Assembly: GCA_964593725.1 (NCBI GenBank)
Contig: CAZQJS010000050.1
Coordinates: forward strand, 1 to 22,076
From: JAIOSM01 sp964593725
GTDB lineage: Bacteria; Desulfobacterota; Desulfobacteria; Desulfobacterales; Desulfobacteraceae
Length of the DNA stretch: 22,076 nt
Direction: 5' to 3'
Part shown: positions 16,780 through 22,076 of the stretch, piece by piece
How the letters are laid out: each line of letters opens with the position of its first letter
How positions within the stretch are numbered: the stretch's first letter is position 1
Position numbers and translations under genes: made by a program
Notes under the pieces: generated by a model
Databases searched by the model: none
The model's input: only the letters and a program-made list of their open reading frames with translations
What the model was told of the DNA's origin: nothing

Positions 16780-18036
16780 ATGAAAGATGAAAAAACATGG
16801 GATTGGCAGACAGAGAAAAAAGAGATACCCGTTAACGAATGGAAGGATCGTTTTAACTGGGTGGAAGAGTTTCATGTCAGCCCCGACGGAGAGAAAATTG
16901 CTGCCATTGTGAACAGTGATGAAGCAGAGTTCACTGTCTGCGTGAATGGTGAAGCCTGGGAGGAGACACTTGAAAAAGCATGGTCTTTGAGGTTCCTGCC
17001 CGATGGAAGACTTGCAGCCTTTGCAGCAAATGATGAAGAGTGGACTGTCTGTGTGGACGGAACATCCTGGGAAGAGAAATTCGACTATATCTGGGATTTA
17101 AAGTGCAGTTCAGACGGTTCTTTCATAGGTGCAGCTGTACAGCTGGAAGGCCAGTATGGAATGGTTGTAAATGACAAAACCTGGGAGACACTCTATGAGA
17201 GTATAGCCGGAACTGCTTTAAATGATAATGGCACTTCAGCAGGTGTTGTTCAGGTGCTTCCCATGGGCCAGGGTGATATTGACGGTTTCAGGGACGGACT
17301 TTTTTCCGTTGCTGTAAATTCCGTTGCCCAGCCTGAGATATTCATGAACATATGGGATCTCTCCTTTGCAGGCAAGAGTGACAAAATTGCAGGTGCTTTA
17401 AGAAAAAACCGCATTGATTACTCCATATTGAATAATGGCCAGGCCTGGAATAAGAATTTTCAGTTTTCCTGGAAACCTGAGTATGTTGACAATGGTAAAG
17501 CATTGGTGGCACCTGTGAGAGAGGGGGGAAAATGGTTTTTGTTCAAGGACGAAGTTCCTTTCTGGAAAAACAGTTATGGTCAGCTCTGGAAGCTTGCTGT
17601 GCATAATGACGGTGAGAAAATTGCAGCAATAGTATCTGACAGCTATGGCCAATGGACTGTCTCTGAAGATGATAAAACATGGACCACCCATTGTGACACC
17701 ATGATAACCGACCTTTTCTATTCAGACAGTGGAAACTCCCTTGTGGGCATTTTTAAATACAAGGATTACTTTGATGTTGCAGTTAATTCCAAACCATGGA
17801 ATATCAGGGCCGATAAATTATGGAATCCGGTAATAAGCCAGGATGATAAGGTGATTGCTGCAAGAATGGAAAAGGAGGGTAAGTTTTATCTCATTGTTAA
17901 CGGCAGGGTTTACAAGGAGGCCTATGATATGGTCTTTGAACCGGAAATCAGCCCTGATAATGATAAGATTCTTTTAAAAACCATAAAAAATGGCATTTAT
18001 ACAAGGCAGATACTTGCCCTGGACAATGTTCTGTAA
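16780..18036 (+). CDS. tmcD: Tmc electron-transfer complex subunit TmcD
   Basis: TmcD is the non-redox subunit of the Tmc transmembrane complex of sulfate reducers; its biochemical role is not established. The 418-residue protein has no signal peptide or membrane helix, so it should be cytoplasmic. It is built from about nine tryptophan-rich units of roughly 40 residues, each with a turn like SPDGEKIAAIV, a strand such as VCVNGEAW, and a trailing W; turns are seen near residues 34, 74, 111, 148, 237, 276, 315, 353 and 391. This is a beta-propeller-like pattern. Identity rests on this architecture and on the directly following tmcC, tmcB and tmcA. GGAG six bases before ATG 16780 sets the start, and the gene heads the operon; the known Desulfovibrio order is, as I recall, A-B-C-D. 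Confidence 0.82.
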   Translation: MKDEKTWDWQTEKKEIPVNEWKDRFNWVEEFHVSPDGEKIAAIVNSDEAEFTVCVNGEAWEETLEKAWSLRFLPDGRLAAFAANDEEWTVCVDGTSWEEKFDYIWDLKCSSDGSFIGAAVQLEGQYGMVVNDKTWETLYESIAGTALNDNGTSAGVVQVLPMGQGDIDGFRDGLFSVAVNSVAQPEIFMNIWDLSFAGKSDKIAGALRKNRIDYSILNNGQAWNKNFQFSWKPEYVDNGKALVAPVREGGKWFLFKDEVPFWKNSYGQLWKLAVHNDGEKIAAIVSDSYGQWTVSEDDKTWTTHCDTMITDLFYSDSGNSLVGIFKYKDYFDVAVNSKPWNIRADKLWNPVISQDDKVIAARMEKEGKFYLIVNGRVYKEAYDMVFEPEISPDNDKILLKTIKNGIYTRQILALDNVL

Positions 18037-18047
18037 AGGAGAATAAT

Positions 18048-18707
18048 ATGCATGCTTTTATCAATTTCATTATGGGGCCCATGGTGTGGATCTCATTTTT
18101 GATATTTTTTGTGGGAGTTGTAATAAGACTCTATAATATGTTCACACTGGTCAGCAAGACAGAGAATTTTATTTTTTCATATATGTCATTAAAATACAGT
18201 TTAAGGTCGATTTTTGCATGGCTTACACCTTTTCTGCCCCGCAGCACAAGGCAAAGCCCTGTTTTCTGGACAGTTTCCTATGTTTTCCATCTCCTGCTTT
18301 TTTTAGCCCCGATTTTTCTTTTGTCCCATATAATTCTCCTTGAGGAGTCAATGCAGTGGTCGTGGTTCTCATTCAGTGACTCAGTGGCTGACATTTTTAC
18401 GATTATAGTGATTGCAGCTTTGGTTTTCTTTATAATCAGGAGATTTGTGGTGCCGGAAGTAAACTATTTAACCAGGGTATCGGATTTTGTTTTTATTTTG
18501 ATTGTAGCCCTGCCTTTTGTAACAGGATTTCTGGCTTTCCATCAGGTGTTTGCTTATAAATATATGGTCATAGCCCATGTGTTATCAGGGGAGCTCATGT
18601 TGATCCTGATACCTTTTACCCGGTTTTTCCATATGTTTATGGCACCGTTTACAAGAGCATATATCGGTTCTGAATTCGGCAATGTCCGTCATGCAAGAGA
18701 CTGGTAA
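18048..18707 (+). CDS. tmcC: Tmc complex cytochrome b membrane subunit TmcC
   Basis: TmcC is the inner-membrane, NarI-like cytochrome b subunit that passes electrons between the periplasmic cytochrome TmcA and the cytoplasmic TmcB, possibly with menaquinone. The 219-residue protein has five predicted membrane helices at about 10-28, 76-98, 112-132, 144-164 and 170-196. Histidines within or next to helices (81, 94, 165, 177, 195) are heme b ligand candidates. Start ATG 18048 follows AAAGGAG with six bases spacing and lies 11 bases after tmcD; tmcB follows at 21 bases. Identification relies on fold plus the operon; alone it could be called a respiratory nitrate reductase gamma-like subunit. Confidence 0.88.
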   Translation: MHAFINFIMGPMVWISFLIFFVGVVIRLYNMFTLVSKTENFIFSYMSLKYSLRSIFAWLTPFLPRSTRQSPVFWTVSYVFHLLLFLAPIFLLSHIILLEESMQWSWFSFSDSVADIFTIIVIAALVFFIIRRFVVPEVNYLTRVSDFVFILIVALPFVTGFLAFHQVFAYKYMVIAHVLSGELMLILIPFTRFFHMFMAPFTRAYIGSEFGNVRHARDW

Positions 18708-18728
18708 CAAATATTGAAGGAGATATCC

Positions 18729-20093
18729 ATGGAGGATACAGTAAATAAAGAAAAAGAACAGGAAACAATAGAACAAGAGATTGTTGACGACGGTATTGAG
18801 AAAGGGTTGGAAAGGTTGACCGACGAGAAAATATCCCAGGTCATCAATCAGGTTATAACAAAGGAAACAGGCGCAAGATTTAAAGCTTACGTTGAAACAT
18901 GTATGCGGTGCGGATTGTGTGCCGATGCATGCAGTGTGTTTCTCTCCAATGACAGAAAACCTCAGTATTCACCCGCTGCAAAGGTAAAACAGACCGTTCT
19001 TGAAATGGTGGAGAAAAAGGGAAAAGTTTCAAGGGAGTTTTTAAAAAATGCAGTGAGAATATGCCATACTGAGTGCAATGTGTGTAAAAAGTGTGCCATG
19101 TACTGCCCCTTTGGTATTGACATTGCCTATATGATGCTCACTGTCAGGCGTATATGTCATAAACTTGAAATAACTCCCCTTTATATCCAGGATACTGTTA
19201 ATTCCCATTCAGCCACCATGAATCAGATGTGGGTTAAAGAGGATGAGTGGATAGATACACTGCAATGGCAGGAAGAAGATGCCAGGGAAGAGTTTGAGGA
19301 TTTGAGGATTCCCCTGGATAAAGACGGTGCTGATATCATGTACTCTGTCATAGCCCCTGAACCCAAATTCCAGGCAGGCTTGATCTATCAGACAGCAGTG
19401 ATAATGCATGCTGCCGGTATAAACTGGACAATGCCTTCTGCACCGGGCTGGGACAACAGCAACATGGCAATGTTCACAGGTGATTTTGAAATATCAGGAC
19501 GTATTGCCCAGGCACATTATGATGCAGCAGCAAATCTGCATGTGAAAAAGGTTGTAATGGGTGAGTGCGGACACGCTTTCAGATCTGTTTATGATGTGGG
19601 GAACAGATGGGTAGGATGGGCAATGCCCCCCTTTGAACTTGTCCATGCCATTGACTTTTTCCATGGCCTTCTTAAATCAGGCAGAATAAAGGTAAAAGAG
19701 AAGTTTAAGAAGACCGTTACCCTCCATGACCCATGCAATGTATCCCGGGGCAGAGGACTTCATTTTAAGGCCCGGGAGATGGTTAATATGCTGTGTGAAT
19801 CCTTTATTGAGATGACGCCGAACATGGAGCATAACCACTGCTGCGGAGCCGGAGGCGGTGTAATCAATTGCGGACCTCCATGGAAGGGCACAAGAATGGT
19901 TAATAATAAAGAAAAGGCAAGACAGCTTGAACGGACAGGTGCTGAAGTTCTGATTGCACCATGCCATAACTGCCATAGTGGACTTGAAGATATTGTGCAT
20001 CATTATGACCTTGGCATGGAGATCAAGTTTTTCGGAGATATCATTTATGAGGTAATGGAAAAGACAATTTTTCAGAAAGGTAATTTAAAATGA
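18729..20093 (+). CDS. tmcB: Tmc complex HdrD-like iron-sulfur subunit TmcB
   Basis: TmcB is the cytoplasmic iron-sulfur subunit of Tmc, related to heterodisulfide reductase HdrD. The 454-residue protein has two ferredoxin-type [4Fe-4S] sites, CMRCGLCADAC (Cys58, 61, 64, 68) and CNVCKKCAMYCP (Cys116, 119, 122, 126), and then a cysteine-rich CCG domain: DPC (336), HCCGAGGG (371-372) and APCHNC (412, 415). The other CCG half is reduced to MGECGHAF (Cys280), so only one complete CCG-type site remains, unlike HdrD, which normally has two. The N-terminus is acidic and has no signal. I start at ATG 18729, six bases after GAAGGAG; an in-frame TTG at 18714 lacks such a site. It overlaps tmcA by ATGA. 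Confidence 0.92.
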   Translation: MEDTVNKEKEQETIEQEIVDDGIEKGLERLTDEKISQVINQVITKETGARFKAYVETCMRCGLCADACSVFLSNDRKPQYSPAAKVKQTVLEMVEKKGKVSREFLKNAVRICHTECNVCKKCAMYCPFGIDIAYMMLTVRRICHKLEITPLYIQDTVNSHSATMNQMWVKEDEWIDTLQWQEEDAREEFEDLRIPLDKDGADIMYSVIAPEPKFQAGLIYQTAVIMHAAGINWTMPSAPGWDNSNMAMFTGDFEISGRIAQAHYDAAANLHVKKVVMGECGHAFRSVYDVGNRWVGWAMPPFELVHAIDFFHGLLKSGRIKVKEKFKKTVTLHDPCNVSRGRGLHFKAREMVNMLCESFIEMTPNMEHNHCCGAGGGVINCGPPWKGTRMVNNKEKARQLERTGAEVLIAPCHNCHSGLEDIVHHYDLGMEIKFFGDIIYEVMEKTIFQKGNLK

Positions 20094-20512
20094 AAGTAAA
20101 AAAATGCATCTTAATAATAATAGCCTTTATCTTTGCAACCGCATTTTTTACATATTCGGAAGAAGATAAGCCGCTGCAAATAGGTAATTCAGCTTTTAAT
20201 CATCTTCAAAGATCCCAGGTTTTGTTTGATCATGATGGTCACAATGAAAAAGCAGCCCTGGAAGATGACTGTGGTACCTGCCACCATGTTTATGATGATG
20301 ATAAACAACTTATCACGGATGAAACCTCAGAAGACAGCCCTTGTTCCGACTGCCATACATTGAAAAAATCAAAGAGTAATTCCATATCTTTGAGGGCAGC
20401 ATACCATAAAAGGTGCAGGGATTGCCATTTTAAGGTTAAAAAGGGACCGGTTCTATGCGGTGAATGCCATGTGAGAAGCAAGGTCTCAACAGTTTCAACG
20501 CAAAAGGAATAA
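20090..20512 (+). CDS. tmcA: Tmc complex tetraheme cytochrome c3 TmcA (TpIIc3)
   Basis: This is the periplasmic class III cytochrome that receives electrons from the soluble cytochrome c3 pool (fed by periplasmic hydrogenase) and feeds the Tmc complex. A signal peptide covers about residues 1-23. Four CXXCH motifs bind c-type hemes: CGTCH (61-65), CSDCH (85-89), CRDCH (109-113) and CGECH (123-127). Histidines 48, 51, 66 and 106 complete exactly four distal ligands, as expected for bis-histidine tetraheme c3. ATG 20090 overlaps the tmcB stop with AAAGG upstream. A strong hairpin terminator follows 23 bases after the stop. The acid-rich segment fits the acidic type II cytochrome c3. Confidence 0.93.
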   Translation: MKVKKCILIIIAFIFATAFFTYSEEDKPLQIGNSAFNHLQRSQVLFDHDGHNEKAALEDDCGTCHHVYDDDKQLITDETSEDSPCSDCHTLKKSKSNSISLRAAYHKRCRDCHFKVKKGPVLCGECHVRSKVSTVSTQKE

Positions 20513-20535
20513 ACACGTAAGATTTTAACTGCTGT

Positions 20536-20588
20536 AAGGCTCTCCGGGGGCAGTATTGTTCAAATGCTGAGTCTCCCGGGAGCCTTTT
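20536..20588 (+). terminator. Long stem-loop terminator of the tmc operon, shared with the convergent selenoprotein gene
   Basis: AAGGCTC(T)CCGGG pairs with CCCGGGAGCCTT and, inside, CAGTATT pairs with AATGCTG around a loop GTTCA, followed by TTTT. The hairpin ends the tmc transcript; the convergent small gene stops at 20590, two bases beyond the stem, so the same stem may serve both strands, though the T tract is present only on the plus side. Confidence 0.8.
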
Positions 20589-20589
20589 G

Positions 20590-20772
20590 TCATAGTCTGT
20601 TCACAGGTACATCAGCCAGCCTCTTTTCAAAATAATCATCCATCATATCTTTATATTTCTTTTCAGGGTATTTTCTGCCGCAGGACCTGCAGCACAGAAA
20701 AACCTTTGTTCAACTTTTTTTTAAAAACAGCTCTGAGTTGCAGAACAGGCACTTTGCCTTAAAATCATCCAT
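20590..20772 (-). CDS. Dual-CXXC small selenoprotein (in-frame UGA at codon 21)
   Basis: Sixty residues if the UGA at 20710-20712 is read as selenocysteine: MDDFKAKCLFCNSELFLKKS, then U, TKVFLCCRSCGRKYPEKKYK, and a short acidic and basic helix to the TGA at 20590. Before the UGA is CLFC (residues 8-11), after it CCRSC (27-30), two CXXC pairs like a zinc-ribbon or thiol-redox protein. The reading frame is unchanged before and after UGA, so no indel is needed to explain it. Start ATG 20772 has AAGGAG at perfect spacing, and a near-consensus promoter lies directly upstream (20793-20821). A SECIS-like hairpin follows the UGA (20667-20704). I recall an annotated family of small dual-CXXC (seleno)proteins in this kind of bacterium, but cannot check it here. 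Alternative: pseudogene by a single substitution to TGA. Function unknown; the gene converges on tmcA. Confidence 0.78.
20667..20704 (-). promoter_or_regulatory. Bacterial SECIS element of the small selenoprotein
   Basis: On the minus strand GGT+TTTTCTG pairs with CAGAAAA+ACC (10 pairs with one bulged T on the 3' side). Above it, UG is unpaired on the 5' side, then CTGCA pairs with TGCGG around the loop GGUCC. The apical GGU and the bulged U are known hallmarks of bacterial SECIS hairpins recognised by SelB; GCAGGUC also appears in the E. coli fdhF element. The loop is 22 bases after the UGA, within the expected range. The structure was folded by eye. Confidence 0.75.
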
Positions 20773-20792
20773 TTTTTCTCCTTTATATTCAT

Positions 20793-20821
20793 ATGATAGG
20801 AAAAATTGGATTTTATGTCAA
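20793..20821 (-). promoter_or_regulatory. Near-consensus sigma-70 promoter of the selenoprotein gene
   Basis: On the minus strand TTGACA (20821-20816) and TATCAT (20798-20793) are separated by exactly 17 bases, six of six and five of six matches. The predicted transcription start is only about 15 bases before the ATG, just ahead of the AAGGAG site. Confidence 0.7.
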
Positions 20822-20838
20822 TGGTGAAAATAAAGTAT

Positions 20839-20857
20839 AGAATTTCGTGGAAATTCT
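20839..20857. promoter_or_regulatory. Palindrome upstream of the selenoprotein promoter
   Basis: AGAATTTC-GTG-GAAATTCT is a perfect 8-base inverted repeat with three central bases, ending 18 bases before the -35 element (minus strand). Its position fits an activator or regulator site for the selenoprotein gene; no regulator is identified. Confidence 0.35.
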
Positions 20858-20991
20858 CCATGCTGATCTGTAGCAACCATTTGAATTATAAGCCTTTTTT
20901 TATATTTTTGCTTCTTTTTATGGAATATCCGTGATAGAGATTAAAAAAATTACTTTTCAATTATATTTTTTTTTGATAAAAGGAACATGTT

Positions 20992-21108
20992 ATGGAAACA
21001 AGAACAAAACGAGAGTATATTCAAATGTTTCATGAAACAATCGGTTCTGTAATTACTTTGATATTTACTGGAGAAAACGCCGTCAGATGCGGTTTTACAG
21101 GTATTTAA
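20992..21108 (+). CDS. Possible small protein of 38 residues
   Basis: ATG 20992 is preceded by AAAGGA at 8 bases spacing and opens a 38-codon frame ending TAA at 21108. The product begins METRTKREYIQMFHETIGSV and has a short hydrophobic centre (about 17-26). I recognise no family. It could be a real small gene of the pspA region, or random. Confidence 0.3.
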   Translation: METRTKREYIQMFHETIGSVITLIFTGENAVRCGFTGI

Positions 21109-21216
21109 GGGGAATGATATTGGAGGTAAGTCTGTATATTTATTTTTAAAAGGACTAATCCTGCTTTAATAGTAACTGGTATTAATTATTTAATCTGGGA
21201 AGAGAAAGGAAATAAA

Positions 21217-21903
21217 ATGAAGGAAAAATTAATTCACCGTGTCAGCAGAATCATCAGTGGAAGCGTGCACTCTTTGGTTGATTCACTGGAAAGTGCAGCT
21301 TCAGATTCAGTTTTATCAGAATCAATCAGGGAAATAGAATCAGCCATTGATGAAGTCAAAACAGAACTTGGACAAATCGTGGCAAAACAGCATCTTGCCA
21401 ATACAAAATTAATGGAAGAGAACAAAAAACATGAAGATCTGGGTGAAAAAATCGAGCTTGCAGTAAAAGAGGACCGGGATGACCTTGCCGAGCCTGCAAT
21501 TGCAAGGCAGATGGATATTGAAGCTCAAATCCCGATCCTTGAAACAGTTATAAATGACTGCAAAACAGAGGCAGCAGAACTTGAGGGGTATATAAAAGCC
21601 CTTCAGGGTAAGAAGCGTGAAATGAAAGAGGAACTGGCACAATTCCGTAACAGCATGGAAAAAACTAAAAGTTCAGGTGAGCCTGCCAGATATAAAACCG
21701 GGCATGGAAATGTTGAGAAAAAAGTAGAAAAAGCAGAATCAACCTTTGAAAGGGTTATTGAAAAAAGTACAGGCATTCACGGTAATAATTTGATGTTTGA
21801 TAAAAAAAGTGCAGCTCAGTTAGCTGAGTTAGAAGAACTTGCCAGAAAAAACAGAATACAGGAACGCCTTTCAGCAATTAAGGGCGATATACAGAGCAAA
21901 TGA
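21217..21903 (+). CDS. pspA: PspA/IM30 family membrane-stress protein
   Basis: PspA/IM30 (Vipp1-like) proteins are peripheral, ESCRT-III-fold coiled-coil proteins that oligomerise on the cytoplasmic face of the inner membrane and stabilise it under stress. The 228-residue product has an N-terminal amphipathic segment (KEKLIHRVSRIISGSVHSL), a long hairpin of coiled-coil helices (about 25-165) rich in Glu, Lys, Ala and Leu, a linker (about 165-180) and further helices to the end. ATG 21217 follows AAAGGA with seven bases spacing. The next gene starts at ATGA overlapping its stop, so it is in a small operon with a YqiJ-like protein. It has no Psp-type sigma-54 promoter and no PspF neighbour visible, so its control differs from E. 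coli. Confidence 0.85.
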   Translation: MKEKLIHRVSRIISGSVHSLVDSLESAASDSVLSESIREIESAIDEVKTELGQIVAKQHLANTKLMEENKKHEDLGEKIELAVKEDRDDLAEPAIARQMDIEAQIPILETVINDCKTEAAELEGYIKALQGKKREMKEELAQFRNSMEKTKSSGEPARYKTGHGNVEKKVEKAESTFERVIEKSTGIHGNNLMFDKKSAAQLAELEELARKNRIQERLSAIKGDIQSK

Positions 21904-22076
21904 TAGAGTTTATTTTTTTAAATCAAAATTTTCCCTTTACAGTTGCATTGACAATAATGTTGTTCATTGCATTATTGGAAGGTGTGTCCACATGCCTTGG
22001 TGCTGGTGTGTCCCATTTTATTGATTCGGTAATACCGGATATTGATGTGGATGCAGATATTGATATAGATGTGGAT
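21900..22076 (+). CDS. YqiJ-like (OB-fold, DUF1449) membrane protein, partial at 3' end
   Basis: Only the first 59 codons are in the window. The ATG 21900 overlaps the pspA stop (ATGA). The start MIEFIFLNQNFPFTVALTIM and LFIALLEGVSTCLGAGVSHF gives a membrane helix at about 12-30, and then an aspartate-rich repeat (IDVDADIDIDVD) begins, typical of the loop between membrane helices of YqiJ-like proteins. In other bacteria such genes sit between pspA-type genes and a flotillin (YqiK); here the flotillin would be beyond the window edge. The C-terminal half, with the OB fold, is not visible. Confidence 0.75.
   Translation, partial: MIEFIFLNQNFPFTVALTIMLFIALLEGVSTCLGAGVSHFIDSVIPDIDVDADIDIDVD

Larger units (their letters stand above)
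20773..21216. other. Spacer between the selenoprotein gene and pspA
   Basis: From left to right the stretch contains the selenoprotein promoter (20793-20821), a 19-base palindrome (20839-20857), a T- and A-rich stretch (20885-20985), a possible 38-codon ORF (20992-21108) and an AT-rich leader with a good Shine-Dalgarno site (AAAGGA) before pspA. I saw no sigma-54 type (GG-N10-GC) promoter, tRNA or terminator, and no strong plus-strand promoter for pspA. Confidence 0.5.

Noticed and set aside
18714..18728. Starting tmcB at TTG 18714
   Set aside because: The good ribosome site GAAGGAG is correctly spaced only for ATG 18729.
20704..20725. Frameshift at the A8 run just before the TGA as cause of the stop
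   Set aside because: The coherent coding on both sides of TGA is in the same frame, so an indel would not repair it; only readthrough or a point mutation would.
20710..20772. Reading the small gene as a 20-residue peptide ending at TGA 20710
   Set aside because: The frame continues with a second CXXC and a coherent tail, and a SECIS hairpin follows; a 20-residue product with a lone CXXC is less plausible.
21109..21216. A sigma-54 promoter before pspA
   Set aside because: No GG-N10-GC arrangement was found in the leader.
22022..22076. GAT-rich repeat at the window edge as a separate repeat element
   Set aside because: It encodes the Asp-rich loop of the YqiJ-like protein in frame.

Overview
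The window reads as chromosome from a moderately AT-rich, Gram-negative sulfate reducer, most likely a member of the Desulfobacterales. The strongest taxonomic clue is a complete tmc operon, a transmembrane electron-transfer complex known from sulfate-reducing Desulfobacterota. A PBP1A-type murein synthase, a SPOR-domain protein, EpmA, RimO and HtpG fit the same picture. I saw no insertion sequence, CRISPR array, rRNA or tRNA. Almost every base is in tightly packed operons with ATGA/TTGA stop-start overlaps.

Layout. Minus strand, 1-3908: a hydantoinase/oxoprolinase-family ATPase, a histone-deacetylase-fold hydrolase with an unusual C-terminal four-cysteine tail, and EpmA (cut by the window edge). 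Minus strand, 4065-8292: a translationally coupled cell-envelope operon of a single-pass membrane protein of unknown function, a bifunctional class A penicillin-binding protein and a SPOR-domain membrane protein. Plus strand, 8529-12843: htpG, rimO and a long-chain polyprenyl diphosphate synthase (probable quinone side chain). Then come a secreted protein of unknown function (12852), a long-chain acyl-CoA ligase with a PlsC-type acyltransferase (14155-16634), and tmcD-tmcC-tmcB-tmcA (16780-20512). At the right edge is a PspA/IM30 gene coupled to the start of a YqiJ-like membrane protein, the beginning of a membrane-stress operon.

The most notable find lies between tmcA and pspA. On the minus strand at 20590-20772 is a 60-codon gene for a dual-CXXC protein interrupted by one in-frame UGA. 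That UGA is followed at the proper distance by a bacterial SECIS-like hairpin (bulged U, GGU apical loop). The gene has its own near-consensus promoter (TTGACA-17-TATCAT), an ideal ribosome binding site, and converges on the tmc terminator. I read it as a small selenoprotein that ordinary gene callers would miss or truncate at codon 20.

How the parts fit: the Tmc complex would pass electrons between periplasmic cytochrome c and the quinone pool or cytoplasm; the polyprenyl synthase would supply the menaquinone tail; the PBP, SPOR and PspA operons concern the envelope; EpmA, RimO and the deacetylase-fold enzyme are candidate modifiers of the translation apparatus or of lysine-like amides.
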